DNA from: CAZUYC01 sp964624475
Lineage (GTDB): Bacteria; Myxococcota_A; UBA9160; SMWR01
Reading direction: 5' to 3'
Length of the DNA: 64,000 nucleotides
Assembly: GCA_964624475.1 (NCBI GenBank)
Contig: CAZUYC010000013.1
Location: forward strand, 62,001 to 126,000
Shown here piece by piece: positions 32,714-40,757 of the stretch (the first letter of the stretch is position 1; each line of letters starts with the position of its first letter). Under the pieces are notes generated by a model, which was not told the origin of the DNA, searched no databases, and was given only the letters and a program-made list of their open reading frames with translations. A program made the translations under genes and the position numbers.

Positions 32714-34744
32714 ATGGGCGAGATCGCGGTCGGCATCGACCTCGGAACCAGCAACTCCTGCGTCGCGGTGATGCGGGACGGCAGCGCGCGCGTGCTCGCC
32801 AACGCCCAGGGCGAGGCCACGACCGCCTCGGTCGTCGCCGTGCGCGAGGACCGGAGCATCCAGGTCGGCAACGCGGCCAAGACGAACATCATCCACGACC
32901 CGAAGCACACGATCTGCTCGGCGAAGCGGCTGATCGGCCGCTCCTTCCACTCGCCGGAGGTGAAGAAGGCCAAGGCGATCTCGGGCTACGAGATCGAGCC
33001 CGCCGAGAACGGCGGCATCCGCATCCGCGTCCGCGACGAGATCTTCTCGATCCCCGAGATCTCGGCGATGATCCTGCGCGAGCTCAAGTCGATCGCCGAG
33101 ATGCGGCTCGGCCAGCCCATCCGCAAGGCGGTGATCACCGTCCCGGCGAACTTCAACGACAACCAGCGCCAGGCGACCAAGGACGCCGGCCGCATCGCCG
33201 GGCTCGAGGTGCTGCGCATCCTGAACGAGCCCACCGCGGCCGCGCTCGCCTACGGCTTCGGTCGCGGCCTCTCGCAGAAGGTCGCCGTCTACGACCTCGG
33301 CGGCGGGACCTTCGACATCTCGGTGCTCGAGATCGGCGAGGACGTCTTCGAGGTCCTCTCCACCTGCGGGGACACCTTCCTCGGCGGCGACGACTTCGAC
33401 GATCGGTTGATCGATCTGTTCGCCGAGGAGTTCATGGCGGCGCACGGAACCAACCTGCGCCACGACCTGTTCGCTCTCGAGAAGCTCAAGGATTCGGCCG
33501 AGCGCGCCAAGAAGGCCCTCTCGGTGGCCGACGAGGTGGAGGTCCGGATCCCGGGCATCGTGGCCGCCGGCGCGGGGTCGCCCGCGCTGTCGATCGAACG
33601 GCGCCTGCGCGCGCCGGAGCTCGCGAGCCTCGTCCACGACTTGATCCAGCGCACCTTCAAGGTCTGCGACGAGGCGCTCCAGCAGGCGAGCGTCATCGGC
33701 CGCGACCTCGACGGGGTGATCCTCGTCGGGGGTCCCACCCGCCTGCCCTTCGTGCGCGCCGCCGTGCGCGACTACTTCCAGCAGGAACCCAAGGCCGGCG
33801 TCGACCCCGACCAGGTGGTCGCCCTCGGCGCCGCGATCCAGGCCGCGACGCTGGTCGATTCGACCCAGGAGGCCTTCCTCCTCGACGTGACCCCGCTCTC
33901 GCTGCGCATCGGCGTGGTCGGCGGGCTCGCAGAGACCGTGATCGAGCGCAACACGCCGGTGCCGATCGAGCAGACCCGCTCCTTCACCACCACGCAGGAC
34001 GGCCAGGAGAAGGTGCGGATTCGCGTCTATCAGGGCGAGTCGCGCGAGGCGAGCCAGAACGAGCTGCTCGGCGAGTTCGAGTTCGGCGGCTTCCGCAAGG
34101 TCGCCCGCGGCGGGGTCTGGATCGAGGTGACCTTCGAGATCAACGCCGACGGGATCGTCCAGGTGACCGCGCGAGACCGCGAGACCGGCCGCGAGGCCTC
34201 GACGCGCATCACGCTCTCGTCGGGCCTCTCCGAGCGCGAGCTCGAGCACATCCTGGAGGAGCGCCGCACGGAGCGCGTGCGCACCGAGGAGATTCCGGCC
34301 TCCGCCCGCGAGGTGCTCGGATCCGTGAAGCTGATCTCGACCCCGGTGCGAAAGGTCCCCGAGGCCCGCGAGCGGCCGCCCCGGCGGGCCGCGCCGACGC
34401 CGGAGGCGGCGACGGACGAGATCCCGGTCCGGGGCGGCGGCCTCGCGCTCGCCGCGAGCGACGACGCGCCCGAGATCGAGCTCCCGCCGGACGAGGAGTT
34501 CCTCGACCTCTCCCTCGACGCCGGCCTTGCCGTCGCGCCGATCCACGCGCGCGCCTCGGACGAGGAGCTGATCGAGGCTTCGCTCGACGCCTCGGAGTCG
34601 CTCTTCGACGACGGCGACGACGCGCCCGAGCTGACGGAGGTCGAGAGCGGAGAGTTCGATGGCGCGGCCCCGGACCCGAGCCTCTTCGAGACGCCCGGGA
34701 CCGACCTCGCCTCGAGCGCGCGCAGGTCGCCGAAGAAGAGCTGA
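32714..34744 (+). CDS. Hsp70 (DnaK-like) protein lacking the helical lid
   Basis: 676 residues. The ATPase domain is intact: GEIAVGIDLGTSNSCVAVMR, VITVPANFNDNQRQATKDAG, LNEPTAAALAYGFG, VYDLGGGTFDISVLEIGEDV and VILVGGPTRLPFVR. The beta-substrate-binding domain follows (~390-510, VTPLSLRIGVVGG, NTPVPIEQTRSFTTTQDGQ, DGIVQVTARDRETGR). After about residue 530 the usual alpha-helical lid is replaced by an acidic, low-complexity tail rich in Asp, Glu, Ala and Pro. It is therefore a specialised paralogue, not the housekeeping DnaK; grpE is absent. GAGGGGGT precedes the ATG at 32714. A J-domain gene starts 3 nt after its stop, presumably its co-chaperone. Confidence 0.92.
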   Translation: MGEIAVGIDLGTSNSCVAVMRDGSARVLANAQGEATTASVVAVREDRSIQVGNAAKTNIIHDPKHTICSAKRLIGRSFHSPEVKKAKAISGYEIEPAENGGIRIRVRDEIFSIPEISAMILRELKSIAEMRLGQPIRKAVITVPANFNDNQRQATKDAGRIAGLEVLRILNEPTAAALAYGFGRGLSQKVAVYDLGGGTFDISVLEIGEDVFEVLSTCGDTFLGGDDFDDRLIDLFAEEFMAAHGTNLRHDLFALEKLKDSAERAKKALSVADEVEVRIPGIVAAGAGSPALSIERRLRAPELASLVHDLIQRTFKVCDEALQQASVIGRDLDGVILVGGPTRLPFVRAAVRDYFQQEPKAGVDPDQVVALGAAIQAATLVDSTQEAFLLDVTPLSLRIGVVGGLAETVIERNTPVPIEQTRSFTTTQDGQEKVRIRVYQGESREASQNELLGEFEFGGFRKVARGGVWIEVTFEINADGIVQVTARDRETGREASTRITLSSGLSERELEHILEERRTERVRTEEIPASAREVLGSVKLISTPVRKVPEARERPPRRAAPTPEAATDEIPVRGGGLALAASDDAPEIELPPDEEFLDLSLDAGLAVAPIHARASDEELIEASLDASESLFDDGDDAPELTEVESGEFDGAAPDPSLFETPGTDLASSARRSPKKS

Positions 34745-34747
34745 GGC

Positions 34748-35260
34748 GTGCGGACCGAGCTGGCCCCGACCGAGATCAAGACGCTCGCGCGGATCCTCGA
34801 CGAGCTCGACTACTATCGGCTGCTCCACGTCGTGCCCGGGTCCGACGCCGTCGAGGTGAAGCGGGCCTACTTCGCCTCCTCCCGGGCGTTCCACCCCGAC
34901 GCCAACCGCCACCTCCCCGAGGAGCTCCAGGGAGCCATCGCGCGGATCGCGAAGCGCGTGACGGAGGCCTATTCGGTGCTGCGCAACCCGCGGCGGCGAG
35001 CCGCCTACGACCGCCGCCTGGCCTCGGGCAGCGGCACGCGCATGCAGCTGGCCGAGGCGGAGGCGGAGGCCGAGCGCAGCGAGACCCAGCAGCGCGGGCG
35101 AACACCGCAGGGGCGCCAGTACTTCGCCCGAGCCGAGGCGGACCTCGCGCGCGGCGACCGGGGGGGCGCGGCGCGGAACCTCCAGACGGCCCTCACCTTC
35201 GAGCCCGACAACGCGCTTTTTCGCGAGAGGCTCGCGGAGCTCCGAGGTAAGCGGCGTTGA
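34748..35260 (+). CDS. J-domain protein with C-terminal TPR-like segment
   Basis: 170 residues from a GTG at 34748, 3 nt after the DnaK-like stop. Residues ~20-90 form a J domain (LDYYRLLHVVPGSDAVEVKR, then RAFHPDANRH with the HPD tripeptide that stimulates Hsp70 ATPase, and AYSVLRNPRRRAAYDRRL). A Glu/Arg-rich linker leads to one TPR-like hairpin (GRQYFARAEADLARGDRGGA, LQTALTFEPDNALFRERL). No Gly/Phe or zinc domain, so not DnaJ itself. Most likely the dedicated partner of the neighbouring lidless Hsp70. What the pair acts on is unknown. Confidence 0.9.
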   Translation: MRTELAPTEIKTLARILDELDYYRLLHVVPGSDAVEVKRAYFASSRAFHPDANRHLPEELQGAIARIAKRVTEAYSVLRNPRRRAAYDRRLASGSGTRMQLAEAEAEAERSETQQRGRTPQGRQYFARAEADLARGDRGGAARNLQTALTFEPDNALFRERLAELRGKRR

Positions 35261-35308
35261 GGGCTTCGTCGGGGAAACTCGATTCGCGCGGTTCGTAGGT
35301 CCTTCATA

Positions 35309-35565
35309 GGGGGATCTCCCCGATTGACTCCGCTCGCCTTCGGCTCGCTGCGCGCGAGGCGCTGCCGCGCCTCGCTTGCGAAGCAAAGCGCCGGAACGCC
35401 GCCCCCGGTGATGCGAGGATCGCCTACGCCGCGACCCGGGGATAGGCCAAGCCTCGCACTACCCCCGGCCAGCTTCCGGACGGGCTCTTCGCAAGCGGAG
35501 CGCGGCAGCGCGGAGCGCGCAGCGAGCCGAAGGCGAGCGGAGTCAAATCGGGAAGTCCCCCTCCC
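35309..35565 (+). repeat. Palindromic element, copy E (forward)
   Basis: About 257 bp in the 364-bp gap between the J-protein and DUF35 genes. Left arm CGATTGACTCCGCTCGCCTT, right arm AAGGCGAGCGGAGTCAAATC, inner GCGGAGCGCGGCAGCGCGGA. Core GGTGATGCGAGGATCGCCTA then CCCGGGGATAGGCCAAGCCT, same orientation as A and C. The right flank CTCCCAATACGCC is shared with copy C, so the element may extend ~13 bp further at that end. Confidence 0.9.
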
Positions 35566-35608
35566 AATACGCCGCGGCCCCCCGCACGCCTCGAGTCTCC
35601 GTTGCGGC

Positions 35609-35614
35609 TATACT
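35609..35614 (+). promoter_or_regulatory. TATACT -10-like hexamer before the DUF35 gene
   Basis: TATACT is followed by ten nt and the ATG at 35625, with no purine-rich binding site. A start ~7 nt after the hexamer would leave a leader of about 4 nt. The repeat element ends 43 bp upstream. Confidence 0.45.
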
Positions 35615-35624
35615 TTCGCGCACC

Positions 35625-36029
35625 ATGCCGCTTCCGATCGTCGCCTTCCTGAAGATTCCGCCGCAGGGCGATCCCTACCTCGAGGGCGTGCTCTGCGGGA
35701 AGTGCCAGGCGATCTTCCTCGGCGAGCGCGGGACCTGCGCGAGCTGCGGAGCGCGCGAGGGGCTCGCGCCGAAGCGTCTCGCCAACACGGGCCGGCTCTA
35801 CGTCTACACCATCGTGCACCGCTCCTTCCCGGGGATTCCGGTGCCGTACGTCTCCGCCGTCGTCGACCTCGATGGGGGTGGCACCGTGAAGGGCAACCTC
35901 GTCGGCATCGACCCCGATCCCCGCAAGATCCAGATGGGGATGCCGGTCGAGGTGAGCTACCAGATCGCCCCGACGAAGGACCGCGAGGGGAACGAGTACC
36001 TCACCTACTGCTTCAAGCCCCGGGCCTAG
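35625..36029 (+). CDS. DUF35 / OB-fold acyl-CoA-associated zinc-ribbon protein
   Basis: 134 residues. A zinc-ribbon (CGKCQ at ~residue 25 and CASCG at ~40) precedes an OB-fold with GRLYVYTIVHRSFPGIPVPY and VSAVVDLDGGGTVKGNLVGI. Such proteins bind acyl-CoA or thiolases and are encoded next to SCP-x-type thiolases or in steroid and polyketide pathways, where they channel substrate or are needed for thiolase stability. A thiolase gene starts 21 nt downstream, so the two probably form one complex. The substrate cannot be read from sequence. Confidence 0.9.
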   Translation: MPLPIVAFLKIPPQGDPYLEGVLCGKCQAIFLGERGTCASCGAREGLAPKRLANTGRLYVYTIVHRSFPGIPVPYVSAVVDLDGGGTVKGNLVGIDPDPRKIQMGMPVEVSYQIAPTKDREGNEYLTYCFKPRA

Positions 36030-36050
36030 CACCCCGAAGAGGAGAGCCCG

Positions 36051-37196
36051 ATGAGCGACGTCTACGTGCTCGGCATCGACATGCTGAAGTTCGGTCGCTT
36101 CCCCGACCAGGACGTCCCGCAGCTCGGCGCGAAGGCGGCCCTGCTGGCACTCGACGACGCGGGGCTGCGCATCCAGGACATGGAGGCGCTCTACTGCGGG
36201 AACCTGCTCCAGGCGAGCGCCATGGTCGGGCAGCGCATCCTGCGGGAGATCGGCCAGACGGGGATTCCGGTCACCAACTGCGCCAACGCCTGCGCCACGG
36301 GCGCCACGGCCTTCCGCGAGGGCTGGACGGCGATCAAGGCCGGGATCTACGACCTGGTGCTCGTGGTCGGCGTCGAGCAGATGGGCAAGGCGGGCCTGCT
36401 CGGCGGCGGGGGCGGCGGCCGGGGCATTCCCAAGGAGGGCCTGCTCGGCTCGCAGCTCATGCCGGCGGTCTTCGCCGAGGCGGGCATGGAGCACGCGCGC
36501 AAGTACGGCACCAGCTTCGAGCACTTCGCGATGGTCTCGGTGAAGAACCACCACCACTCGACGCGCAATCCCAAGTCGATGTACCAGACGGAGACTCCGC
36601 TCGAGCAGGTGATGCAGGCCGAGATGATCGCCTACCCGAACACGAAGCTCATGTGCTCGGTGAACGTCGACGGCGCGGCGGCGGCCGTCCTCGCCAGCGA
36701 GCGCAAGGCGCGTCAGCTCGGCATGCGTCGGGCCGTGCGGGTCGCGGCCTCCGTGCTGACGAGCGATCCGTACACCGAGCGCGACCTCGTGATGCCGGAC
36801 GTCAATACCTGTACGAGGCGGGCGGCGAAGCAGGCCTACGAGATGGCCGGGGTCGGCCCCGACGACCTCGACCTGGTCGAGCTGCACGACTGCTTCGCTA
36901 CCGCCGAGATCCTCCACTACGAGAACCTCGGCCTCTGCGCCGACGGCGAGGCCGCGAAGCTGATCGACGAGCGCCAGACCTGGCACGGCGGTCGCATCCC
37001 GGTGAACGTCTCGGGGGGGCTGCTCTCGAAAGGGCATCCGCTCGGCGCGACGGGCGTCGCGAACGTCTACGAGGTGTGCACGCACCTGCGCCGCGAGGCG
37101 GGAGCGCGCCAGGTGGAGGACGCGCGCGTCGGCCTCACCCACGTGATCGGCCTCGGCAGCGCCTGCGGAATCCACGTCCTGGAGCGCGTCGCCTAG
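36051..37196 (+). CDS. Thiolase (SCP-x / acetyl-CoA acetyltransferase type)
   Basis: 381 residues, preceded by GAAGAGGAGA at a good distance from ATG 36051. Features: VPVTNCANACATGATAFREG-like region with the nucleophilic Cys, SVNVDGAAAAVLASERKARQ, VELHDCFATAEILHYENLGL and the C-terminal GLLSKGHPLGATGVANVYEV with the conserved His, then GLGSACGIHVLE. This is the SCP-2/SCP-x and archaeal-type branch that depends on a DUF35 partner, here the gene immediately upstream. A role in shortening or condensing an unknown acyl-CoA is likely; direction (degradation or synthesis) is not evident. Confidence 0.92.
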   Translation: MSDVYVLGIDMLKFGRFPDQDVPQLGAKAALLALDDAGLRIQDMEALYCGNLLQASAMVGQRILREIGQTGIPVTNCANACATGATAFREGWTAIKAGIYDLVLVVGVEQMGKAGLLGGGGGGRGIPKEGLLGSQLMPAVFAEAGMEHARKYGTSFEHFAMVSVKNHHHSTRNPKSMYQTETPLEQVMQAEMIAYPNTKLMCSVNVDGAAAAVLASERKARQLGMRRAVRVAASVLTSDPYTERDLVMPDVNTCTRRAAKQAYEMAGVGPDDLDLVELHDCFATAEILHYENLGLCADGEAAKLIDERQTWHGGRIPVNVSGGLLSKGHPLGATGVANVYEVCTHLRREAGARQVEDARVGLTHVIGLGSACGIHVLERVA

Positions 37197-37236
37197 CCCG
37201 AGCGGGGACCTGCGCGCCGGCTACGCCGCGATCCGG

Positions 37237-37242
37237 TATCCT
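37237..37242 (+). promoter_or_regulatory. TATCCT hexamer directly before the cytochrome gene
   Basis: TATCCT is followed by GCGCGCC and then the GTG at 37250. It lies in the 53-bp gap after the thiolase and would give an mRNA without leader. Confidence 0.35.
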
Positions 37243-37249
37243 GCGCGCC

Positions 37250-39325
37250 GTGCGCCGGACGCTCCTCGCCCTCGCGCTCGCCACCAGCCTCGCGGCGTGT
37301 GGCTCCGGACCCGAACGCGAGCCGACGAGCGCGGCCGCACCCGGCGCAGCCCCGGCCCGGCACGAGGCGCAGCCTGCTGCCGCCCCCGCTGCCCCCGCGC
37401 CGAAGCGCGCCGGGCGCCCTCTCCCGGCCTTCGCCGGCTTTACGCTCGACGACCGGCGCCTCGACGCCTCGGAGCTGCTCGGACGGCGGCTCGTGCTGCT
37501 CTTCTTCAACCCCGAGGTGCGCGACGCCGAGGTCGCCGCACGCGCGGTCGCGGCGGTCGCCGACCTGCGCGGCAAGCACAACTTCGAGATCGTGGGCGTC
37601 GCCATGGGCTCGAGCCGCGACGAGGCCCGCGCCTTCGCGGAGCGCCTCCGGCTCCCCTTTCCGGTGATCGACGACTCGAGCGCCGCGATCGCGGGCCGGC
37701 TCGGGCTGCGGGCGCCGGTCGCCCTCCTCGGCGTGGATGCCGAGGGGTACGTCACCTTCGGGCTCCCCGAGTTCTCCGCGGCGGACCCGAACGCCGGCCG
37801 CTCCCTCGAGGAGCTCGTGCGCGAGTCGCTGCGCCTGCCGGAGGCCGCGGCGGGTCCGACGCCGGAAGACGGAGCGTTCCCGGAGGCGCCGCTCTTCCGG
37901 GCCAAGGTGATGGACAGCGAGGCGACCTTCGAGCTCGCGGCCCAGCGCGGGCGGCCGGTGGTGCTGGTCTTCTTCCTGCACAGCTGCCCGCACTGCCACG
38001 AAGCCCTGCGCGCGGTCCGGAACGCCCTCGCCGACGCGGCCCTGACGGCGCTCCCCGAGGCGCGCCGGCCCGTCGTCGTGGGCGTCGAGATCACGGGTCG
38101 CACGCTGGCGGTGCGGGAGACGCTCCGCATCGAGGAGCTCGACTTCTTCCCGGTCGTCTTCGACGACGCCGGCACCCTGCGCGAGGACTACGCGGTCTTC
38201 GGCGGTGTCCCCGACATCTTCCTGATCGACGCGCAGGGGCGCATCACCGCGCGGGCGCGGGGCTGGACTCCGCCCGGGGACGAGGTGATCCTGCGCATGC
38301 GCCTGGCGAAGAGCGCCGGGGTGCCGGTCCCGATGCTGCTGCGCGCCGACGGCTACAGCGGCAACGCCGTGTGCGGCGTGTGCCACGAGCTCGAGCACGA
38401 GACCTGGAGCTTCACCTCCCACGCGAGCGCGTTCGACACGCTCGTCCGCCACGGCGACGACGCGAACGGCGAGTGCATCGGCTGCCACGTGGTCGGCTGG
38501 GGGAGACCCGGCGGCTTCCAGAGCGCCGCCCTGACCCCGCAGCTCGAGGACGTGGGCTGCGAGTCCTGCCACGGGCGCGGCGGGCCGCACCAGTCGCCGG
38601 AGTTCGTGAAGCAGGGCGACTACTCGCCCGCGTGCCTCGGCTGTCACGACACGAAGCACTCGCTCGGCTTCGCGTACGGAACCTTCCTGCCGCGCGTCTC
38701 GCACGCCGCGAACGCGCAGATCGCGAAGCTCTCGCCGGAGCAGAAGCAGGAGCTCCGGGCGAAGCAGGGTCGCCCCGGCGGGGAGCTCCTGCCCACACGC
38801 GCGGCCTACGTCGGCTCGGAGAGCTGCCGGAGCTGTCACGCGGCCGAGTTCGACGTGTGGCAGGCGACCCGGCACGGCCGCGCCACGCAGAGCCTCGCCG
38901 ACGCCGGCAAGGCCGGCGACGCCGCCTGTCTGCGCTGTCACACCACCGGATTCGGGAGCCCCGGAGGCTTTCCGCGCGACGGCGCCGCCGCCGGGCACGC
39001 GGATCTCGCCCGGGTCGGCTGCGAGGCCTGCCACGGTCCGGGGGGAGACCACGTGAAGGAGGGCGCGGCGCGCATCGGCACGATCCTCGCGCTCGGCGAC
39101 AAGTGCGACTCGTGCGTGATCCTCCAGATCTGCGGCTCGTGCCACGACGAAGCCAACGATCCGGGATTCGAGTTCGAGGTCGAGGCGAAGATCGAGGCGC
39201 AGCGCCACGGGACGATCGAGCCCGGCACCGGGCGCCCGAAGGGCACGAGCGCGTCCCGGCCGCCGCCGGCCGGCGATGCGGCGCTCCTCGCCGATCTGCT
39301 CGGCCTCCCCCCGGCGGGCTCCTAG
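37250..39325 (+). CDS. Lipoprotein with two thioredoxin-like domains and an eight-heme c-type cytochrome domain
   Basis: 691 residues from GTG 37250. A lipoprotein signal peptide ends at the lipobox SLAAC. After a Pro/Ala linker come two thioredoxin/peroxiredoxin-like domains: the first (~50-200, FAGFTLDDRRLDASELLGRR) has no cysteines in the active-site position, the second (~210-365, RGRPVVLVFFLHSCPHCHEA) has a CPHC redox pair at ~246. From residue ~375 there are eight CxxCH heme motifs (CGVCH, CIGCH, CESCH, CLGCH, CRSCH, CLRCH, CEACH, CGSCH) in two similar sets, each with VGCExCHGxGG, resembling the cytochrome c554 family. The protein would face the periplasm or outside. A thiol-heme redox role is inferred; donor and acceptor are unknown. 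Confidence 0.9.
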   Translation: MRRTLLALALATSLAACGSGPEREPTSAAAPGAAPARHEAQPAAAPAAPAPKRAGRPLPAFAGFTLDDRRLDASELLGRRLVLLFFNPEVRDAEVAARAVAAVADLRGKHNFEIVGVAMGSSRDEARAFAERLRLPFPVIDDSSAAIAGRLGLRAPVALLGVDAEGYVTFGLPEFSAADPNAGRSLEELVRESLRLPEAAAGPTPEDGAFPEAPLFRAKVMDSEATFELAAQRGRPVVLVFFLHSCPHCHEALRAVRNALADAALTALPEARRPVVVGVEITGRTLAVRETLRIEELDFFPVVFDDAGTLREDYAVFGGVPDIFLIDAQGRITARARGWTPPGDEVILRMRLAKSAGVPVPMLLRADGYSGNAVCGVCHELEHETWSFTSHASAFDTLVRHGDDANGECIGCHVVGWGRPGGFQSAALTPQLEDVGCESCHGRGGPHQSPEFVKQGDYSPACLGCHDTKHSLGFAYGTFLPRVSHAANAQIAKLSPEQKQELRAKQGRPGGELLPTRAAYVGSESCRSCHAAEFDVWQATRHGRATQSLADAGKAGDAACLRCHTTGFGSPGGFPRDGAAAGHADLARVGCEACHGPGGDHVKEGAARIGTILALGDKCDSCVILQICGSCHDEANDPGFEFEVEAKIEAQRHGTIEPGTGRPKGTSASRPPPAGDAALLADLLGLPPAGS

Positions 39326-39328
39326 CGC

Positions 39329-40144
39329 GTGCCCAACGTCCGCGTGGAGGGGCCGCTAGCCGCGGAGACCCGGGCGCTCCTCGCCGCGGCCCGCGTCCTC
39401 CTCGTCGAGCTCGTCGAGGAGGGCGTGGAGCAGATCCCCCGCCTCGCGCTCCAACGCGCGGAGCCGGAGGGGACGCCGATCGCGCGCGCGGCCGCAGCCC
39501 GCGCGACGGTGGACCCGGGGCCGCCCCCGCCGGAGCGGAGCGCGGTGCAGCCCGCGCTCCTCGACGCCGGCCCGTGGGGAGAGCGACCGACCCTCGAGCG
39601 GGTGCGCGACGTCCTCGGCGAGTGCCGCCGTTGCCGGCTCTCCGAGGGCCGCACGCACATCGTCTTCGGCGACGGGAACCCGAACGCCGAACTCCTCTTC
39701 GTCGGCGAGGGCCCGGGTGAGACCGAGGACCAGCGCGGCCTCCCGTTCGTCGGACGCGCCGGCGAGCTGCTCACGCAGATGATCGAGAAGGGCCTCGGGA
39801 TCCCGCGCAGCGCGGTCTACATCTGCAACGTGGTCAAGTGCCGCCCGCCGAACAACCGCACGCCGCTCGCGGACGAGGTCGCCGCGTGCAGCCCGTTCCT
39901 CGACGGCCAGATCGCCGCGATCGCCCCGCGCGCGATCGTCGCCCTGGGCAAGCCCGCCGTGAGCCGGCTCCTCGGCCGCGACGTCCCGATCACGAAGGTG
40001 CGCGGCGTCTGGCACGAGTACCGCGGGATCCCGCTGATGCCGACCTTCCACCCGGCTTTCCTGCTGCGCCAGTACACGCCCGAGAACCGCCGCCTCGTCT
40101 GGGAGGACCTGAAGGCCGCCCTCGCCCGCGCGCGCGGGGCGTAG
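39329..40144 (+). CDS. Uracil-DNA glycosylase, family 4
   Basis: Removes uracil from DNA. 271 residues; the first ~85 form a variable Ala/Pro-rich region, the rest is the family 4 domain: CRRCRLSEGRTHIVFGDGNP, the active-site motif GEGPGETEDQRGLPFVGRAG, YICNVVKCRPPNNRTP, ACSPFLDGQI, and HPAFLLRQ. The four cysteines (CRRC, VKC, AC) are placed to bind the family's [4Fe-4S] cluster. Starts 3 nt after the cytochrome stop, so co-transcribed, though I see no functional link. A GTG start is used. Confidence 0.94.
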   Translation: MPNVRVEGPLAAETRALLAAARVLLVELVEEGVEQIPRLALQRAEPEGTPIARAAAARATVDPGPPPPERSAVQPALLDAGPWGERPTLERVRDVLGECRRCRLSEGRTHIVFGDGNPNAELLFVGEGPGETEDQRGLPFVGRAGELLTQMIEKGLGIPRSAVYICNVVKCRPPNNRTPLADEVAACSPFLDGQIAAIAPRAIVALGKPAVSRLLGRDVPITKVRGVWHEYRGIPLMPTFHPAFLLRQYTPENRRLVWEDLKAALARARGA

Positions 40145-40211
40145 CCACCGACGCGACGCCCGAGCCGATCGCGCGCCGCCGGCCACCCCCTCGGCGGGAC
40201 GGGGCCGCCCC

Positions 40212-40712
40212 TCAGGGCCGCTCGGGCACGGCCGCCGCCTGGGCCTCGCGATACTTGGCGAGGCGCTCGCGCACGCCCGGGTCCTTGCGGGCCAGGATCG
40301 CGGCCGCGAAGAGCGCGGCGTTCTGCGCGCCGGAGGGGCCGACGCCGAAGGTCGCGACCGGGATCCCCCCCGGCATCTGCACGGTCGAGAGCAGCGCATC
40401 GAGCCCGCGGAACGGTGAGCTCTCGATCGGAACGCCGAGGACGGGGAGCAGCGTGTGGGCGGCGGCTGCGCCCGCGAGGTGCGCCGCACCGCCCGCGCCG
40501 CAGATCACCGCCTCGAGGCCGCGCGACTCCGCGTCGGCGAGGAAGGCGGTGAGGCGTTGCGGCGTCCGGTGCGCGGAGATGACCCGCGTGTCGCTGGCGA
40601 TGCCGAGCTCGCCCAGCGTCTCCTCGGCCTTGCGCATGACCTCGTAGTCGCTCTGGCTCCCCATCAGGATCGCGACGCGCGGCTGCGGCACCGGGCTTCC
40701 TCCTCGCGCCAC
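40212..40712 (-). CDS. purE: N5-carboxyaminoimidazole ribonucleotide mutase
   Basis: Class I PurE, moving the carboxyl of N5-CAIR to give CAIR in purine synthesis. 166 residues with VAILMGSQSDYEVMRKAEET (phosphate loop), RVISAHRTPQRLTAF (catalytic His), ICGAGGAAHLAGAAAAHT and PVLGVPIESSPFRGLDALLS. The final ~15 residues are an Ala-rich extension. purK, often adjacent, is not here. Divergent from aroE with only 45 bp between the start codons. Confidence 0.96.
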   Translation of the reverse strand: MARGGSPVPQPRVAILMGSQSDYEVMRKAEETLGELGIASDTRVISAHRTPQRLTAFLADAESRGLEAVICGAGGAAHLAGAAAAHTLLPVLGVPIESSPFRGLDALLSTVQMPGGIPVATFGVGPSGAQNAALFAAAILARKDPGVRERLAKYREAQAAAVPERP

Positions 40713-40757
40713 GGGCGGCTCCCCGGCGGCGTGCGACTAGGATAGCCTCCGCGGGCC

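Noticed and set aside
8411..35565. Palindromic elements as tRNA or rRNA genes or rho-independent terminators
   Set aside because: No cloverleaf or rRNA signature; too long and lacking T-runs for terminators, and one copy lies between divergent genes.
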